Positions 1-11,670 of a stretch of DNA of 64,000 bases are shown here, piece by piece. Each line of letters opens with the position of its first letter. Within the stretch, counting starts at the first letter, position 1. The translations under genes and the position numbers were made by a program. Below the pieces are notes generated by a model. It worked only from the letters and a program-made list of their open reading frames with translations, did no database searches and was not told the DNA's origin. The stretch spans positions 372,001 through 436,000 of the forward strand of contig JARVKI010000024.1 of assembly GCA_036674765.1 (NCBI GenBank), written 5' to 3'. The DNA is from Seiridium cupressi. Taxonomy: Eukaryota; Ascomycota; Sordariomycetes; Amphisphaeriales; Sporocadaceae.

Positions 1-1386
1 CACCCCAGGTCTATGTATCGGATTCTGTTGCAGCAGTGGACGAGTCTCTTAACCGCGTCGTCTGTAATATGGCGGCAGTGTCCAAGATGCACATAGTGGA
101 GGTTCTTTCCCAGCCGCGAGATAGCATAGACAGCCGCATCCGTGATATTCCCACACTTGGCGAGAACAAGATTACGAAGGCGGGGGGCGACATCAATGAT
201 CTTTTCAACCGCCCGATCTGTGAGCCGAGCGCAGCATGTCAAATCGAGAATGCGCAGATGCTCGTACATCTTACTCGATGGAAGAGACAGAAATGCGGAA
301 TCGTCGATCAGATCGCAGTTGGCCAGACGGAGTTCGCGAAGGGACTGACCCCTGGCAAGCAGAGCTGTGACCGGCTCATTGCCAATATTCCGGCAGGAAT
401 GGAGGTCTATCTCGAGAATGTTTGGACAGTTGTTGGCAAAGGCCATGATGGAGTTATCGTTCAATTGGTCGCAATCATTCAATTTTAGCTGGAGCAACAA
501 GTCAGTGATCGGGGAGACAGTCAACTGTGCAACATGGATATGGGCTTACCCTCTTGATGTACCGGCAGCGCTCGGCCAGCTTCATCATGCTCTCGTTCGA
601 AATGCGCTTGCAGTGCGTCACATTCAAACCTTGTAGCTTGGGGCAGTTCTCGGCGATGGCAAACACAGACTGCTCGGTGATCTTGTCGTCTTGTGAGATA
701 TCCAACGCAAGAAGATGTGGGCTGTTCTGAACAAGAGCCATCAATCCCGCATCAGTAAGGGCCGTGCAGTTGGTCAAGGTAAGGCGCTCGACGCGAGTGC
801 AGGCGGCAAGAGGCGTGACACTCCCATCGTTCACCTGTCCGGAGAGCGTGGCAAGATTCAGGCGCTTGACGAAGTCCGGATATGTGAAGGTCGGGTTCTC
901 AAGCCCTAGAGTCTGGCAGATCAACTGGTGTTTAGCCCATGTCGTACAAGTAGGCCGGTGCCACAACATTTCTACAACGTTTCTGGCCCATCGCTTCGAA
1001 ACCAACATGCATCGGAACATGTCTGAAGGCGAGCTCAGTCGGGAGAATATGCTGATGAGGATTTCGCTGGGCAGAGTAGCCGCGGGAGGCAGACATTCCT
1101 GGTCGTTAACCTGCATGTCTTGTAGATTGGGCATGACGCCGAGCGAAGATTCCGAGTCGTTGTTAACTCCGTAAAAATCGGATTCGTCGTTGTCGCGAGG
1201 AAGGGGGGAGTTGGTCGATGAGGATGACCGCGAATCCCGGGCTTCGCTATCCATGGCTGCTAGGACGGGGGGGATTTGCTGTTGACCTTGCTGATCCATC
1301 GTGTTTACGTGGGCTGCAGCGGCGGCAGCCTGGGCAGCCTGACTTTGAGCGGAGATTACGTCGAGCGCGGGAGCAGGAGGGCGCAT
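1..1386 (-). CDS. grrA: F-box/leucine-rich-repeat protein, GrrA/Grr1-like (C-terminus cut by window edge)
   Basis: Substrate-recognition subunit of an SCF (Skp1-cullin-F-box) ubiquitin ligase. Two exons are visible: 1386-550 and 488 to the window edge, with a 61-bp intron at 489-549 (donor GTAAGC, phase 0). The first exon carries a Q/A- and S-rich N-terminus, an F-box at about residues 105-150 (it begins LPSEILISIFSRL and includes CMLVSKRWARNVVEMLW), and then leucine-rich repeats such as LTLTNCTALTDAGLMALV. The repeats continue after the intron (LKLNDCDQLNDNSIMAFA). About 440 residues are visible and the end is missing. I placed the start at the ATG 1386-1384; the frame stays open 13 codons further upstream but only with a TTG. 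The A. nidulans family member is named GrrA and is needed for ascospore maturation; Grr1 in yeast links nutrients to the cell cycle. Family assignment is firm, the exact start less so. Confidence 0.88.
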
Positions 1387-3587
1387 TCTATGGCTAGAGG
1401 AGGCTCTAGAGGTCGGTGATGACAACCGTGTGCGATCGGTTGGTGAGTTTGGTGGTGCTCTCTCCCAATTCTGGCCTGGGAGTAGAGCCAGAGGCCCCGG
1501 CTGGGTTGTTTGGTTGGACGCCGGAAACGCAGGGCTGTTTTGCTAATGATGACCGTTCCTCCTCTCAAGGGCGTATGCAAACCGATTCCAATGGTTCGCC
1601 CTGGCCAAAAGAATCCGTGCGATCAGCTGTGTGCGCGTATGTTGTGATGCAGTGTGGTTGATGATGATGACCAGGCTTGAATCAGGCCAAGGAAAGCACC
1701 GGGTCTGCGACGCGTGGGGTTTTGGGTCCGGTTAAGTGAATATCGGACAAGAGCGCAGTCCCGCTACGCTCCTGCAGTTTAGTGCTTGGGGCCCCCTGAA
1801 ACAGCCGTGTTGCACGCATCTACGATGTGGAAAGTACTGCGGAGAAACCGCGAATCTCTGCCTTTGTGCAATTTCGGATGTAAGTTGGCAGTCGCGTTAT
1901 TAACTCACTGAAGTACTTCTGAAGATATTTGAAGCAGATAACAATCTTGGTTGGCAGTGCTTTGGCGGTTGACTGTATCGTGGCCAGAGGTGGTTATTTG
2001 TTGTTGACTTTAGAACCTTAGAACAGTAGATGTGGGCAACATCGAATACACTTTTAGGATACCTAACGTTAGATTTTTGGAAACCGCGGCTCAAAGCTAA
2101 GGAACTATAGTTTCCCACTTTAAGCATCAACTACATGTATCCCAGGCGGCGTCTTGGAATAGACTCTATGCACTGGTTGAGTAAGTTCACCTGGGCATGA
2201 GGCTACTTGCTTCCTATGGCGTTGCTTGACATGTTGGCACGCTGGAGTATCTGTTTTTGAGCCCTCGATCCACCTATCCGGTTCTTCTGCTCCAAGTCAC
2301 AGAGCTGCAGCATCAAGTTCACAGCCAGATTGTGTGGTGAAAACGTGGTAGTACCATGAAATGACTAGTACTAAACACCGATCCGGCATTCAGAGTCAAA
2401 ACGAAACAATTCAATCGATAGTTATTGGTGACGCTCTCCTCTTGTCTCATACCTAGTCTGCACAGCAATAGACCTGCTCACACACCATTCCGACAAATAA
2501 CCAACTCTGTGTGTGGCAGCGTAACCTTGTGCCGGGGAACAGTAAGCCACTCATCCTGCAAATCCTCACAGCATATGCCTACCGTTTTTAATCGTAGGCA
2601 TGGCTCTTTAGCAATAGCTCTGATATTCAACAACTGTGGTACGTGAGAAATGATACGTTGAGAAGCGGAGAGACACATCATAGCCGTCTATACATAGAAC
2701 CCACTAGGTCTGACTCCATACGCAAAGTGTCATGGGCCATGATCAGGCATTTGTAATCAGCAATCAAGCATAGCTCCCTATAAGCATATCTCTGAAGGTG
2801 CATTAAGTCCGGTCTGACGGAACGGTTCCCTGTGCCCTTTTGAAGATCATTGCAGGACCAATGGTGCCCAACAGCGGACAGAGGCGATGTTTGTCCCGGT
2901 CCGCACTTGGGCCTCGCCTTTGGTCCTCGTCCTTCACATGTAGATACGGGCGTAGCACTCTGAGTCACCCTGCCAACAATTGTCCGATCATCATCAGTCA
3001 ACAAAATCGACCCCATGTTTCCGCAAGGGCGGCTGCTAAAAATTGCAGAGCTGGCTCGGGTAGTGTGATGTCGCTGGGCGCTTAAGCTAGAGATCAGCCA
3101 GTCATTGGAACGGTCACACTTGCAAGACATTCGGGCCCCTGCAGGCAACCAAGCGATGAAGATTACAGGGGAGCGGCATGGGCGTTGACGGCTGATGGGC
3201 CATGGCCAGAGCTCTTGGGCAGCGTAGCCCCGAACCCCAGCCCAAACTTGGAACCCACCAGCCTGGAGAGAATGACAAAATGCGGGTTGGGCCAGTCGGA
3301 TTTGCCGGGCCGATGCGGTTGGCCTCGGGCTTCTGCACATGGCAATGGAGCTTGTCGAGCTTGCCATCAATGGAACGATGATGACCATCGGTCCACTCTG
3401 GTAGCTTCAGTCGAGCATCAGCAATTTTCCCAACCAAGAGCTCGGAACGACATAGCAACCATTGGGCTTCGGTTTCCTAAGACTGGCCACCATTTCCTCA
3501 ATCGTACGCCAGCATCTCCATTGACCCTATGGATATGCATTAATTGATCAGCTCTTTTCGCCTAGCCAATTGCACCCAGCGGTCACG
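1387..3587. other. Intergenic, grrA / aim18 divergent promoters
   Basis: No supported gene. This 2.2 kb separates two divergently transcribed genes and should hold both promoters and 5' UTRs. Open frames exist on both strands around 2678-3547, but they overlap each other in a GC-rich stretch, show no recognisable domain and have no plausible splice partners. Confidence 0.6.
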
Positions 3588-4766
3588 ATGCAGTCTGCAC
3601 GTCCTCTCGTTCACTCGGGCGCTCTTCGCCGCTCTCTCCCAAAGACTTCCCATTCAGGCCTATCCCGACTACCGCAATGCCTACATGCACCTGCGCAGAC
3701 TCGAACGTTCATGCGCCGTTCGCAAACTTCGCATCGAGCCCAGGAAACCTTAAACCTCGACCGCATGCGTACAGATTCTTACTCGTACCACGTTAAGAGA
3801 CAACGATTCCTCGCTGCCGGCTCTGTCGCTGGGATGTTGGCCTTCACTTACACTGCCTATCTCCTCTGGAAAGAGGTGTCGAAGCCATCCAAATTCGACT
3901 CTGGTTTGCCCAGCAGTGCCGACCCATTCTTGACAGAGGCCGGCAGCAAGCGCAAGACGGTGGTGCATGACCAGGATGGACAAGAGATGGTACCTACAGG
4001 AAACTCCACCGTCCAATGGTTCCCTCGGATATTAGAACTGGACGCAGGTGCTGCAGACGGACAAGAGGCGAAGAACGGAGTCGAATACACACTAGTTGGC
4101 CAAGGCACGAGAACTGTCACTTTCCTTGGTTTTGAGGTCTACGTCGTAGGCTATTACGTCGCAACACATGACATTGCGGCCATTCAGTCCAAGCTTGTAA
4201 AGGAGATAAACCCGATTGCGACGACACTCGTACCGAGCGAACGGGATGAGTTGAAGCGCCGGCTCCTGGACCCGGTTGAAGGCGAGAAGCTCTGGCTCGA
4301 TATTCTCTTAGACGTCAAGCCTCGGAGTGCCATAAGGATCATACCAGTCAGAAACACAGACTTTCCCCATCTGCGCGACGGCTTCGTCAGGGCCATTACG
4401 GCTCGGTCACAGGCTCACAAAGAGGAATACAACGATGAGGTATTTGGGATAGCAATGACTGGGTTCAAAAATCTGTTCAATCGTGGTAAGGTGGCTGCAA
4501 AGGCGGAGCTGATCATGGTCCGTGACGAGAACGGCACTCTTACAATTCTGCACGATGGTGGCAAGCAGCAAAAGCCGAAAGAGAAGAATGAGAACAGCCG
4601 AGTCGCTATCGGGCACGTTGCCGACGAGAGAGTAAGCCGGGCATTGTGGCTAAACTACCTCGCTGGTAAGGCTGTGGCAAGCGAGCCTGCGAGGAAGAAC
4701 ATCGTCGAGGGCATCATGGAGTTTGTTGAGCGACCCGTCGGTACGGTTGCAGCGCAAGTTGTATAA
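3588..4766 (+). CDS. aim18: Mitochondrial chalcone-isomerase-like protein, AIM18/AIM46 family
   Basis: Single-exon gene of 392 codons. The reading frame extends 18 bp upstream to a TTG, but the first ATG is at 3588. The N-terminus is rich in Arg, Ser and Thr with few acidic residues, as in a mitochondrial presequence, and is followed by one hydrophobic segment (FLAAGSVAGMLAFTYTAYLL, about residues 73-93). The C-terminal two thirds match the fungal chalcone-isomerase-like fold (for example GTRTVTFLGFEVYVVGYYV and RNTDFPHLRDGFVRAITAR). In yeast, Aim18 and Aim46 are inner-membrane proteins of the intermembrane space reported to bind haem, and are not thought to act as plant-type chalcone isomerases. 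Layout (presequence, one membrane anchor, CHI-like domain) fits that family. Catalytic function is unknown. Confidence 0.85.
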   Translation: MQSARPLVHSGALRRSLPKTSHSGLSRLPQCLHAPAQTRTFMRRSQTSHRAQETLNLDRMRTDSYSYHVKRQRFLAAGSVAGMLAFTYTAYLLWKEVSKPSKFDSGLPSSADPFLTEAGSKRKTVVHDQDGQEMVPTGNSTVQWFPRILELDAGAADGQEAKNGVEYTLVGQGTRTVTFLGFEVYVVGYYVATHDIAAIQSKLVKEINPIATTLVPSERDELKRRLLDPVEGEKLWLDILLDVKPRSAIRIIPVRNTDFPHLRDGFVRAITARSQAHKEEYNDEVFGIAMTGFKNLFNRGKVAAKAELIMVRDENGTLTILHDGGKQQKPKEKNENSRVAIGHVADERVSRALWLNYLAGKAVASEPARKNIVEGIMEFVERPVGTVAAQVV

Positions 4767-7447
4767 AAGGCCAGACGCGAGCGGCACAAAAGCCGACCAG
4801 ATATCATGTATACCATGCTAAAGGAGCATGCGAGTGTAAAATATATTGCCGAACATTGCTCTCGTGGGTTTGTGTATTAAGTGGGCCGAACGACGAAATG
4901 GGCCCGAGTATTACTACACAGAACGCACCGATCCAACTCCCTCCCATTGCGAGTCTAGAGCATCGTAAAGCCTCGCGAAAGGATGTTGATAACGCGGGAA
5001 GATCTTGTTGTCGTGTGCCCGTCTAAAACAAGGTCCACGGCTGCCATCGGACTAGTTCCATGCCGCTGTTCTAGGTCTCTGACCTCGAAATAAATTACCG
5101 CAAGCGGCAAAGACCTTGTCATAGTCGACTTGAAGTACCGTGCATTATGCACGAGGATCGCTGCCTCTGTATGTCCAGTAAGATCTGCAAAAAGTGTACC
5201 CACGGATGCGAATTACCTTTCCCTCCCAATCTCTTCACCAAGTACGCATATGCATTCCTCAAGCGGACAAAACCATACGTACCAATGAGGACTGTATAGA
5301 AGAAAAGTTGTGAGGCTTGCCAAAATGAAGTTGTGCTTTAAACAGCCCTACTGCCTGCAAAATTATCCTACCCGCTACTACACTTTGTTCATGTTTCATG
5401 TTGATTGCGATGTGAGCTGGGTAAGGTAAGTTAGCCGGACCCTGGACTATTCAATGTGACCCATCACATCCCACGTTGTCCTCGTTCAAGGAGTGTGGCC
5501 TGGTAACACTTGGAAAAATATACAGACAAGATTTGGTCGGCCAAGCGATCGGCTAGAAGATCTGTACCACGTGTTTGGATTGCCAGCACATGAATGCCCT
5601 CTATCTGCATATTCTATTCGATATATCTCTTGTGCGAAGGTCATAGTCCAGGAGGAATAAAGAAGTGCGACCCATTTCCCGGGAATATGATTGCCAAGAC
5701 GATTGCTACGGTCAATAACCGGCTAGATAACCGACTTCATGCCACCCTTGTATGAAAAGGTCGCTGACGAGTGGCCATTGGAGAAAACCTGTCAAATTGG
5801 CGTTTGTCTACTCGGTTAGCCTAAATCTAGTTTCTTTATTCATGATCTTCACCGGGCTCCTCCTTCCGCCGTGGCCTACGGCTTACTAGGGCTACTTGTA
5901 GGAGATCCAGGTTGAGCGTGAGGGCCATGGACCATCTAACATGTTACAGCGTGATAACCATGCCGAACCTCAGCTAGTCGAGGTCGAACCAGTAAATGGT
6001 TTTGTAAAATCAGTCATAGACGCTACTCAGTCCTTTGAGGTGCCCTACAGGGAGCCGGATCCCCTCCTGAACAAATCAAGTCGTTACCAGTTCTATTTTA
6101 GGAGAGCCTTTGTGTGGTGATAGAGATAGGGAGCGACAGAAGACTCAATAGGGGGAAAGCAGGATGGGGTCATACTGGAATGTGTTAGAGGTAATACATG
6201 TCGTTTGTTTGCGCACGTAGTGTATTTTCCTGTCGAAAGTATATAACCTAACAACCGAGTACACCTCGATAAGAAAAAAGGTTAACTAGCGTCTGGTTTT
6301 TAATCTAATAGAGCACTTAATGGCCTGGTATTGGTTAACTAGGCTTACAGGATTATGTTGTCAGATTCCAACCTAGTCCATTTCCTGGAAAGGGGACTCA
6401 TATCAAGTCAACGGCTAGAACTGGGAATGAAATCATGCATCTCACGATACTCTAGCAAGACAACATTTAGGAGAAGGTATGATAATTGATTCTTCAAGGC
6501 TGAAACACCTGCACGGTGAATTCGACATGACGTTCAATCCCGAAAGATTACGTCTATACACCATGAGATAAGCCGAATATAGCTTGGGTAAACCATGGAT
6601 ACATCGAAACACGCAATTGTAGACGTGTATCTCCCAACTTAAATTGGGGTTGGATAGTCTAGGTACTAGCGTCAGCCACGGATGAATTCCATCCGCTGAC
6701 CCTGGAGAGAAGTTTCTGTCCATGTCGTAATCATGAGTCCCTCTTCAACAAGATTCGGTGCTGCAGAAGTCGAAATGCAGACGTGCGGCGCGGCACATCG
6801 CCCAGCTTGCATCATGACGAACCGTCAGCACCGTGCATGGTAAGCGAAGTGCTGAGCACGGCAGCGGCAGCTCCGTGCAGGAGATAGCCCGTCAAACAAG
6901 CTTTCTTAGTGGACCCGGGCCGCACTCATGCAGCAGAACAAGCATGCGGGGTCGTTACAACTGTTGCCTGGAAAAATCGCACGTCGTCTATCCCCGGGGC
7001 CCATCTAGCCGAGCGCTGCCCAGATAACCCGCCTCTCATTTTGTTCCTTATTTCTCTCTCTGCCGTGGTGAGAGATCGCGCCTTTTTTTACCCACCCATC
7101 CGAGTCGTGCCGCCTCGATAACCCGCTGTCACGACATGATTGCTAGCCCGTAACAGGCAGGCCGTTAGCGCAACGGGCGTCATGGAACCTGCACGGTCCG
7201 CACGGGACCTTTGCTGTCTTGCTTGATCACTGCTCGCTGCATCCCGCTGGCGATCCCAATTCATGAGCAGGGATATTAGCTGGAGGTAGCCTAACTAGAA
7301 GTTCTGTGCTTTAGCTGTTGATCGTGAATCGTCGGCCGGGTGAATTGAGGTATAAAAAAGCGTCATGGCGAACCGACTGCTGTCAATTACGTTGCTTCTG
7401 AGCTCTACTGCTTTCTACTGGGCCTTTGAAATAGCACTTAGGTCAAT
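4767..7447. other. Long intergenic region
   Basis: About 2.7 kb without a supported gene. The longest open frames are under 100 codons, with no recognisable domain, and they do not join across splice signals. The right end carries the carboxypeptidase promoter. The stretch around 6780-7260 is GC-rich and pyrimidine-rich, as in promoters, while 5900-6400 is more AT-rich. I saw no transposon termini or repeats. Confidence 0.55.
7351..7358 (+). promoter_or_regulatory. TATA box of the carboxypeptidase gene
   Basis: TATAAAAA lies 97 bp upstream of the ATG at 7448 and is followed by a pyrimidine-rich leader. Spacing is what is expected for a fungal TATA promoter with a short 5' UTR. Confidence 0.55.
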
Positions 7448-9368
7448 ATGAGATTACTCCAAAGCTCGGCAGTTTTTGCCTGCTGTTCGTGGCTGATCCC
7501 ATCGGCGATTGGCCATGCCCTGCCCCATCACGTTGAGAATCTCATCAAGAAGCAGCTTCCGACCGAACCGACTGGTGTGAAAACCATTACTTCGCCCAAC
7601 AATGTGACTATTCGGTACAAGGAGCCTGGTAAGGAGGGTGTTTGCGAAACAACTCCTGGTGTCAACTCGTACTCGGGATATGTCGACCTCGATGATCGGA
7701 CGCATATGTTCTTCTACTTCTTTGAGGCAAGGTACGCCGTCACGTTATGCAGTGCATGGGAAGTCATTCGGGATTTCCAGTTCCCTACTAGATATCTGAG
7801 AATCTAGGCTTCTCAGGACATGATCAATGCTTCGTTAGTTGGACCATCGCTGAGAATTGTTAGACACAACCCCAACGAAGCGCCAATCACTTTGTGGCTT
7901 AATGGAGGCCCCGGATCAGACTCTTTGATCGGTCTCTTCGAAGGTATAGTTCTGCACTTCCTCCTCATGTTGGTTCAATCCTAACTCGTTTATAGAACTT
8001 GGACCCTGTAATGTCACACATGAGTACATCACCAAAGTAAACCCATATTCCTGGAGCGAAGAAAGCAACCTGCTCTTCCTTTCGCAACCCCTCGGCGTGG
8101 GCTTCTCCTACGCCGACGAGGTAGTTGGCATCATCAACGAAACCACCGGCTTCCCGCCAAAAACGCCGGGTCCAACCGGTCGATACGCCGACACCGACGC
8201 TTTCAGATATGACACCACCGCCCTTGCCGCTGTAGGGACATGGGAGGTCTTACAGGCTTTCATCCAAGCCCTGCCTACGCTGGACGAGACAGTGACCTCG
8301 CGGTCGTTCAACCTATGGACTGAAAGTTACGGTGGCCATTACGGACCTGGCTTCTTCAGCCACTTTTATGAGCAGAACGAATTGATCAAAGCAGGCGAAG
8401 CCCCCGGCGTCGTGTTAGAGATGCACACGCTGGGAATCATCAACGGAATTATCTCGTCCAAGATCCAGATGAAGTACTACCCGGAATTCGCATACAAGAA
8501 CACCTACGGGATTCAGACCGTCAACGAGTCCACATACGAATTCATGAAGTTTGCCGACAACTTGCCAGGCAACGGCTGTGAGGACCAGATGGACTACTGC
8601 GCCGAGTCTGATTTGTCCACTCCATTCGGTCTTGCGACTTGCTCCCAGGCCGTCACGATCTGCCGCAATTTTGTCGAGGGTCCCTATGAGACCTTGCTCG
8701 ATAATAGTCCATACGATATCCGCCAGAACGCCTCAGCGACCACTGTCCCGCCGGGGTACTGGTATGACTGGCTCAATACTCCCGAGGCGCAGAACGCGCT
8801 TGGTGTCGACCTCAACTACACGGGAACTAGCTATCAGGTCTACAGTGGCTTCGATCTCACCGGCGATTGGGCGTACCCAACCCTGCTGCAGGATCTTCAG
8901 GAGCTTCTGAACAATGATGTTCGGGTTGCGTTGATCTACGGCGATGCTGTGAGTGTCTCAATTGCGCGCGCACGCCTTAGAGAGATTATGACTGACAGTG
9001 AAAAACAGGACTATATCTGCAACTGGTTCGGTGGTGAAGCCGTCTCGCTCGAGGTTGACTACGCGCACTCGGCCGACTTCCGATCTGCGGGCTACACACC
9101 ATTCGTCGTCGACGGTGTCGAGTACGGCGAGTCGCGGCAGTACGGCAACTTCAGCTTCACGCGCGTCTACGAATCAGGGCACGAGGTGCCCTACTACCAG
9201 CCCAAGGCGTCGCTGGAGCTGTTCAGACGTGTGCTGGCGGACTTGGCTGTGTCGGACGGCAGTGTCAAGGTCACTGAGACCTACAAGAGCAATGGAACGG
9301 CCACGGCGACGCACACGGAGAGCTTCACGGGCTGGTTCACTGGACGGCCGGAGAATAATGACAAATAA
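7448..9368 (+). CDS. Secreted serine carboxypeptidase (S10), carboxypeptidase S1-like
   Basis: Removes C-terminal residues from peptides, probably outside the cell or in the vacuole. Four exons: 7448-7731, 7864-7943, 7996-8948 and 9009-9368, giving 558 aa. The introns are 132, 52 and 60 bp. A signal peptide opens the protein ([20 protein letters not shown]). The oxyanion motif is [10 protein letters not shown]. The catalytic triad is complete: Ser about 232 in ESYGG, Asp about 440 in GDADYICN, and His about 497 in GHEVPYYQP. The NGGPGSDS variant (rather than NGGPGSSS) and FFEARHNP fit the carboxypeptidase S1 branch of Aspergillus. The third intron is a multiple of three with no stop, so its retention would keep the frame and insert 20 residues just before the catalytic Asp. 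A TATA box lies 97 bp upstream. Confidence 0.92.
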
Positions 9369-10126
9369 TGATATAGCGGTGATTAATAGCGGTCAACCTA
9401 TACAATTTTGAATAAACGCATTAATACTCCTCAAGTCTATGCCACGCCTATGTACAGGCGAACTCTTTGCATTTTCCGCGGATATAACTTTTGTCAAATT
9501 TCCTGCCGCGATCGGCTCGATCTAGTTTATCCATTGCCGTACTAGTGATACAATATTGGCTATTATAATCCTAACGGGGAATGATAATGTGTTTTGAATT
9601 AGGAACGAATGATACGAGCATCCACGGGCCAAATGTATGTAGAGAAGGAATGCTTACCCGCATGAGCTGCAGAATAAGTAGCAAACCTTATTCGATGATA
9701 TTAATGCCTACTTGGACTTTACAAAGGCTGGTCCGTGCTTATGTACCCAATTGCTCGTTGATTACATATCCACAGAATAACATAACAATTGACAGCTTTT
9801 GGGTCCTGTGAGCAGGTTCACATCATTCAGTGATTAGCTGGTCCGTCGAAAGCCATCGTATTTATTACTGCCCATGGCGTAGTCTTCTCAGCCTAGAAGA
9901 ACTTATTGCGTTATGTAAACAGGACGAAGGATGATCGTATTATGAGCATGATGGTTGGTCACCGGGTCTTATTACATGAGGGTAGTGTGACTTGCTGCAG
10001 AGAAGAGGCTTGCACTAGAACGCGGTACGATGCCTCCTCAAGCCAAAGGATTGCGCTTCCGCACTGCCTTTATACAGTATAGAGCATGATTGGGATAAAT
10101 AGAATTGGTCCAAGAGCCTTTAATGA
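9369..10126. other. Intergenic, convergent 3' ends
   Basis: 758 bp between two convergent genes, AT-rich just after the carboxypeptidase stop. No gene or repeat was seen; it should contain both polyadenylation regions. Confidence 0.55.
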
Positions 10127-11145
10127 TCAACTAGCTACTGCACAATTACAATCCCCTGTAACACCTAGCGACGGGCTGATAAATACCACCAAGACTGCAG
10201 CATATGCAGCAGTGGCGGCAAAGACTTGGTCTCTCTTGGCATTCGTCAAGACGCCGATACATAAAGCGAACAACATTGTCCACCCTCCCACCATGCCCAA
10301 CAGAGCGTATGGCATGTTTTGTACAAAATAGAGAGATACAATGGATCCAAAGAGAACTATTGCAGAGAAGATGGAGCAAAGAATGGCAACCACTTTGGCG
10401 ACAGATCGTTCGGGCACTATATCTGAGTCACCATGATGGTCGTCCGCCTGTGCGTGATGTTGTTGGTTCAGCTTGTTCAGATCGACTGCAAGAGTAAGGG
10501 TATTTTACCTGGGAGAGTCCGCCAAAGTAGTTCAGAATGAACAGTGAAAGGCGATCTTGGTTCGCGGGTACTTTCAGGGCAACCAAGTCATTGATATCGT
10601 CGAACCGTTTCTCGCTCCGTCCCCAAAGCTGCGGTGTGTCGTTCTCTGCCTCGCCTAGGAACCATTTGCGCATCCGTTGTACTGTCGTATGTGCTGGTTT
10701 CTCCAAGTTCAGGAGGGCCTGGTGTCTGGCCAGCGCATCATCTACTCAATGTCAGCGCAAGACTTGAACCACTTCCTTGGCACATACAATACTTTTCCAG
10801 TTTATCCCTAATGACCATGGCCAGTTCCATCCGCTTGGCTTCGTCGAGATTTACCAGTATCCCATTGTTATCCGTTTCGCTTGCTTGTTTCTCAAAGGTC
10901 GACCACTTGCTGCGGCTCTCGCCAGAAAGTCGATCACCACGTAATCGATCATCTTCGTCGTACTTGTCCTGTAAAGCTTCCAATTCGGCAAGCTCGGCTT
11001 CCATCAACAACAGGGCTCTGGACGCGAGCCGGTCGAATCGCCGGTAGATGGTGCCCGTCCTGTCCGGATCACTAGCGATCTTGTTTACGACCATCGGGAA
11101 TCCATTGATCGGCTCTCTACGGGCGTGTATGGCGCTGCCATTCAT
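10127..11145 (-). CDS. DUF6594-family membrane protein
   Basis: Fungal family of unknown function. Three exons, read on the minus strand: 11145-10788, 10741-10509 and 10447-10127, for 303 aa. The introns (46 and 61 bp) are fixed by frame: acceptors other than the one before GCGGACGAC lead to stops. The layout is typical of DUF6594: an N-terminal GFPMVVNKIASDPDRTGTIYRRFDRL block, a helical region (LLLMEAELAELEALQDKYDE), the LVALKVPANQDRLSLF block, and three C-terminal membrane segments (around VVAILCSIFSAIVLFG, PYALLGMVGGWTMLFALCIG and FAATAAYAAVLVVFI). The FAATAAYAAVLVVF motif is characteristic. ATG at 11145 is the first in frame and starts close to the conserved block. Such proteins are often found near HET or other variable genes; no biochemical role can be read from the sequence. 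Confidence 0.85.
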
Positions 11146-11670
11146 AATGTGTCAAGCAGAGCTTGTGTGTCTCTATCCCAGGGGCTACAGCCGGTCATCG
11201 CGACGGGGCCATAAGACTGAGTACGTCGATTGAACGACTTTCGGGCGCAGTGGCTTGAGCAGACAAAACCCAAGTGCGATGAGTATATTGTGAGCCTTGC
11301 GTTGGAGTTTTTCCAGTTCGGTGAGAGCGGGGCAGTGCTACAGTTGAGGCTGACGGCGCGTTTGGGCTACGATGATTGGGAGCTGAGATAGCAACCCTTG
11401 CCATGGCATGCGTGGCGCGAATCAGCTGAGCCTGGAGGCCAACGAAGAAAAATCGGGGAATGGAGATCTTTCTCGAGCCCGGTTCAAAGAGACTATTTTG
11501 CTCGCCTTGGATCAAGTCTCACAAAGTAGTAGCGCAAAAGACGACCACAATTTGACCTCTGTGTAAGTGATGGTGCAAGTCTAGATACATTCACTTCATG
11601 TATCTGAGAGATATCTTACGTGGTGACATCAATCAGTCTAAGCTCTATACGTGCTGGCAGCATATTCGCA
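11146..11670. other. Intergenic, divergent promoters
   Basis: 525 bp between the DUF6594 gene and the bZIP-retropepsin remnant. A 106-codon frame on the minus strand (11515-11195) has no recognisable domain and no clear splice link to the DUF6594 gene, so I do not call it. Confidence 0.5.

Noticed and set aside
36..488. Plus-strand frame of 150 codons
   Set aside because: It is the complement of the second grrA exon, whose leucine-rich repeats are clear on the minus strand.
2678..3388. Minus-strand frame of 236 codons
   Set aside because: No domain, biased composition, overlaps several other frames in both directions; most likely open by chance in the aim18 promoter region.
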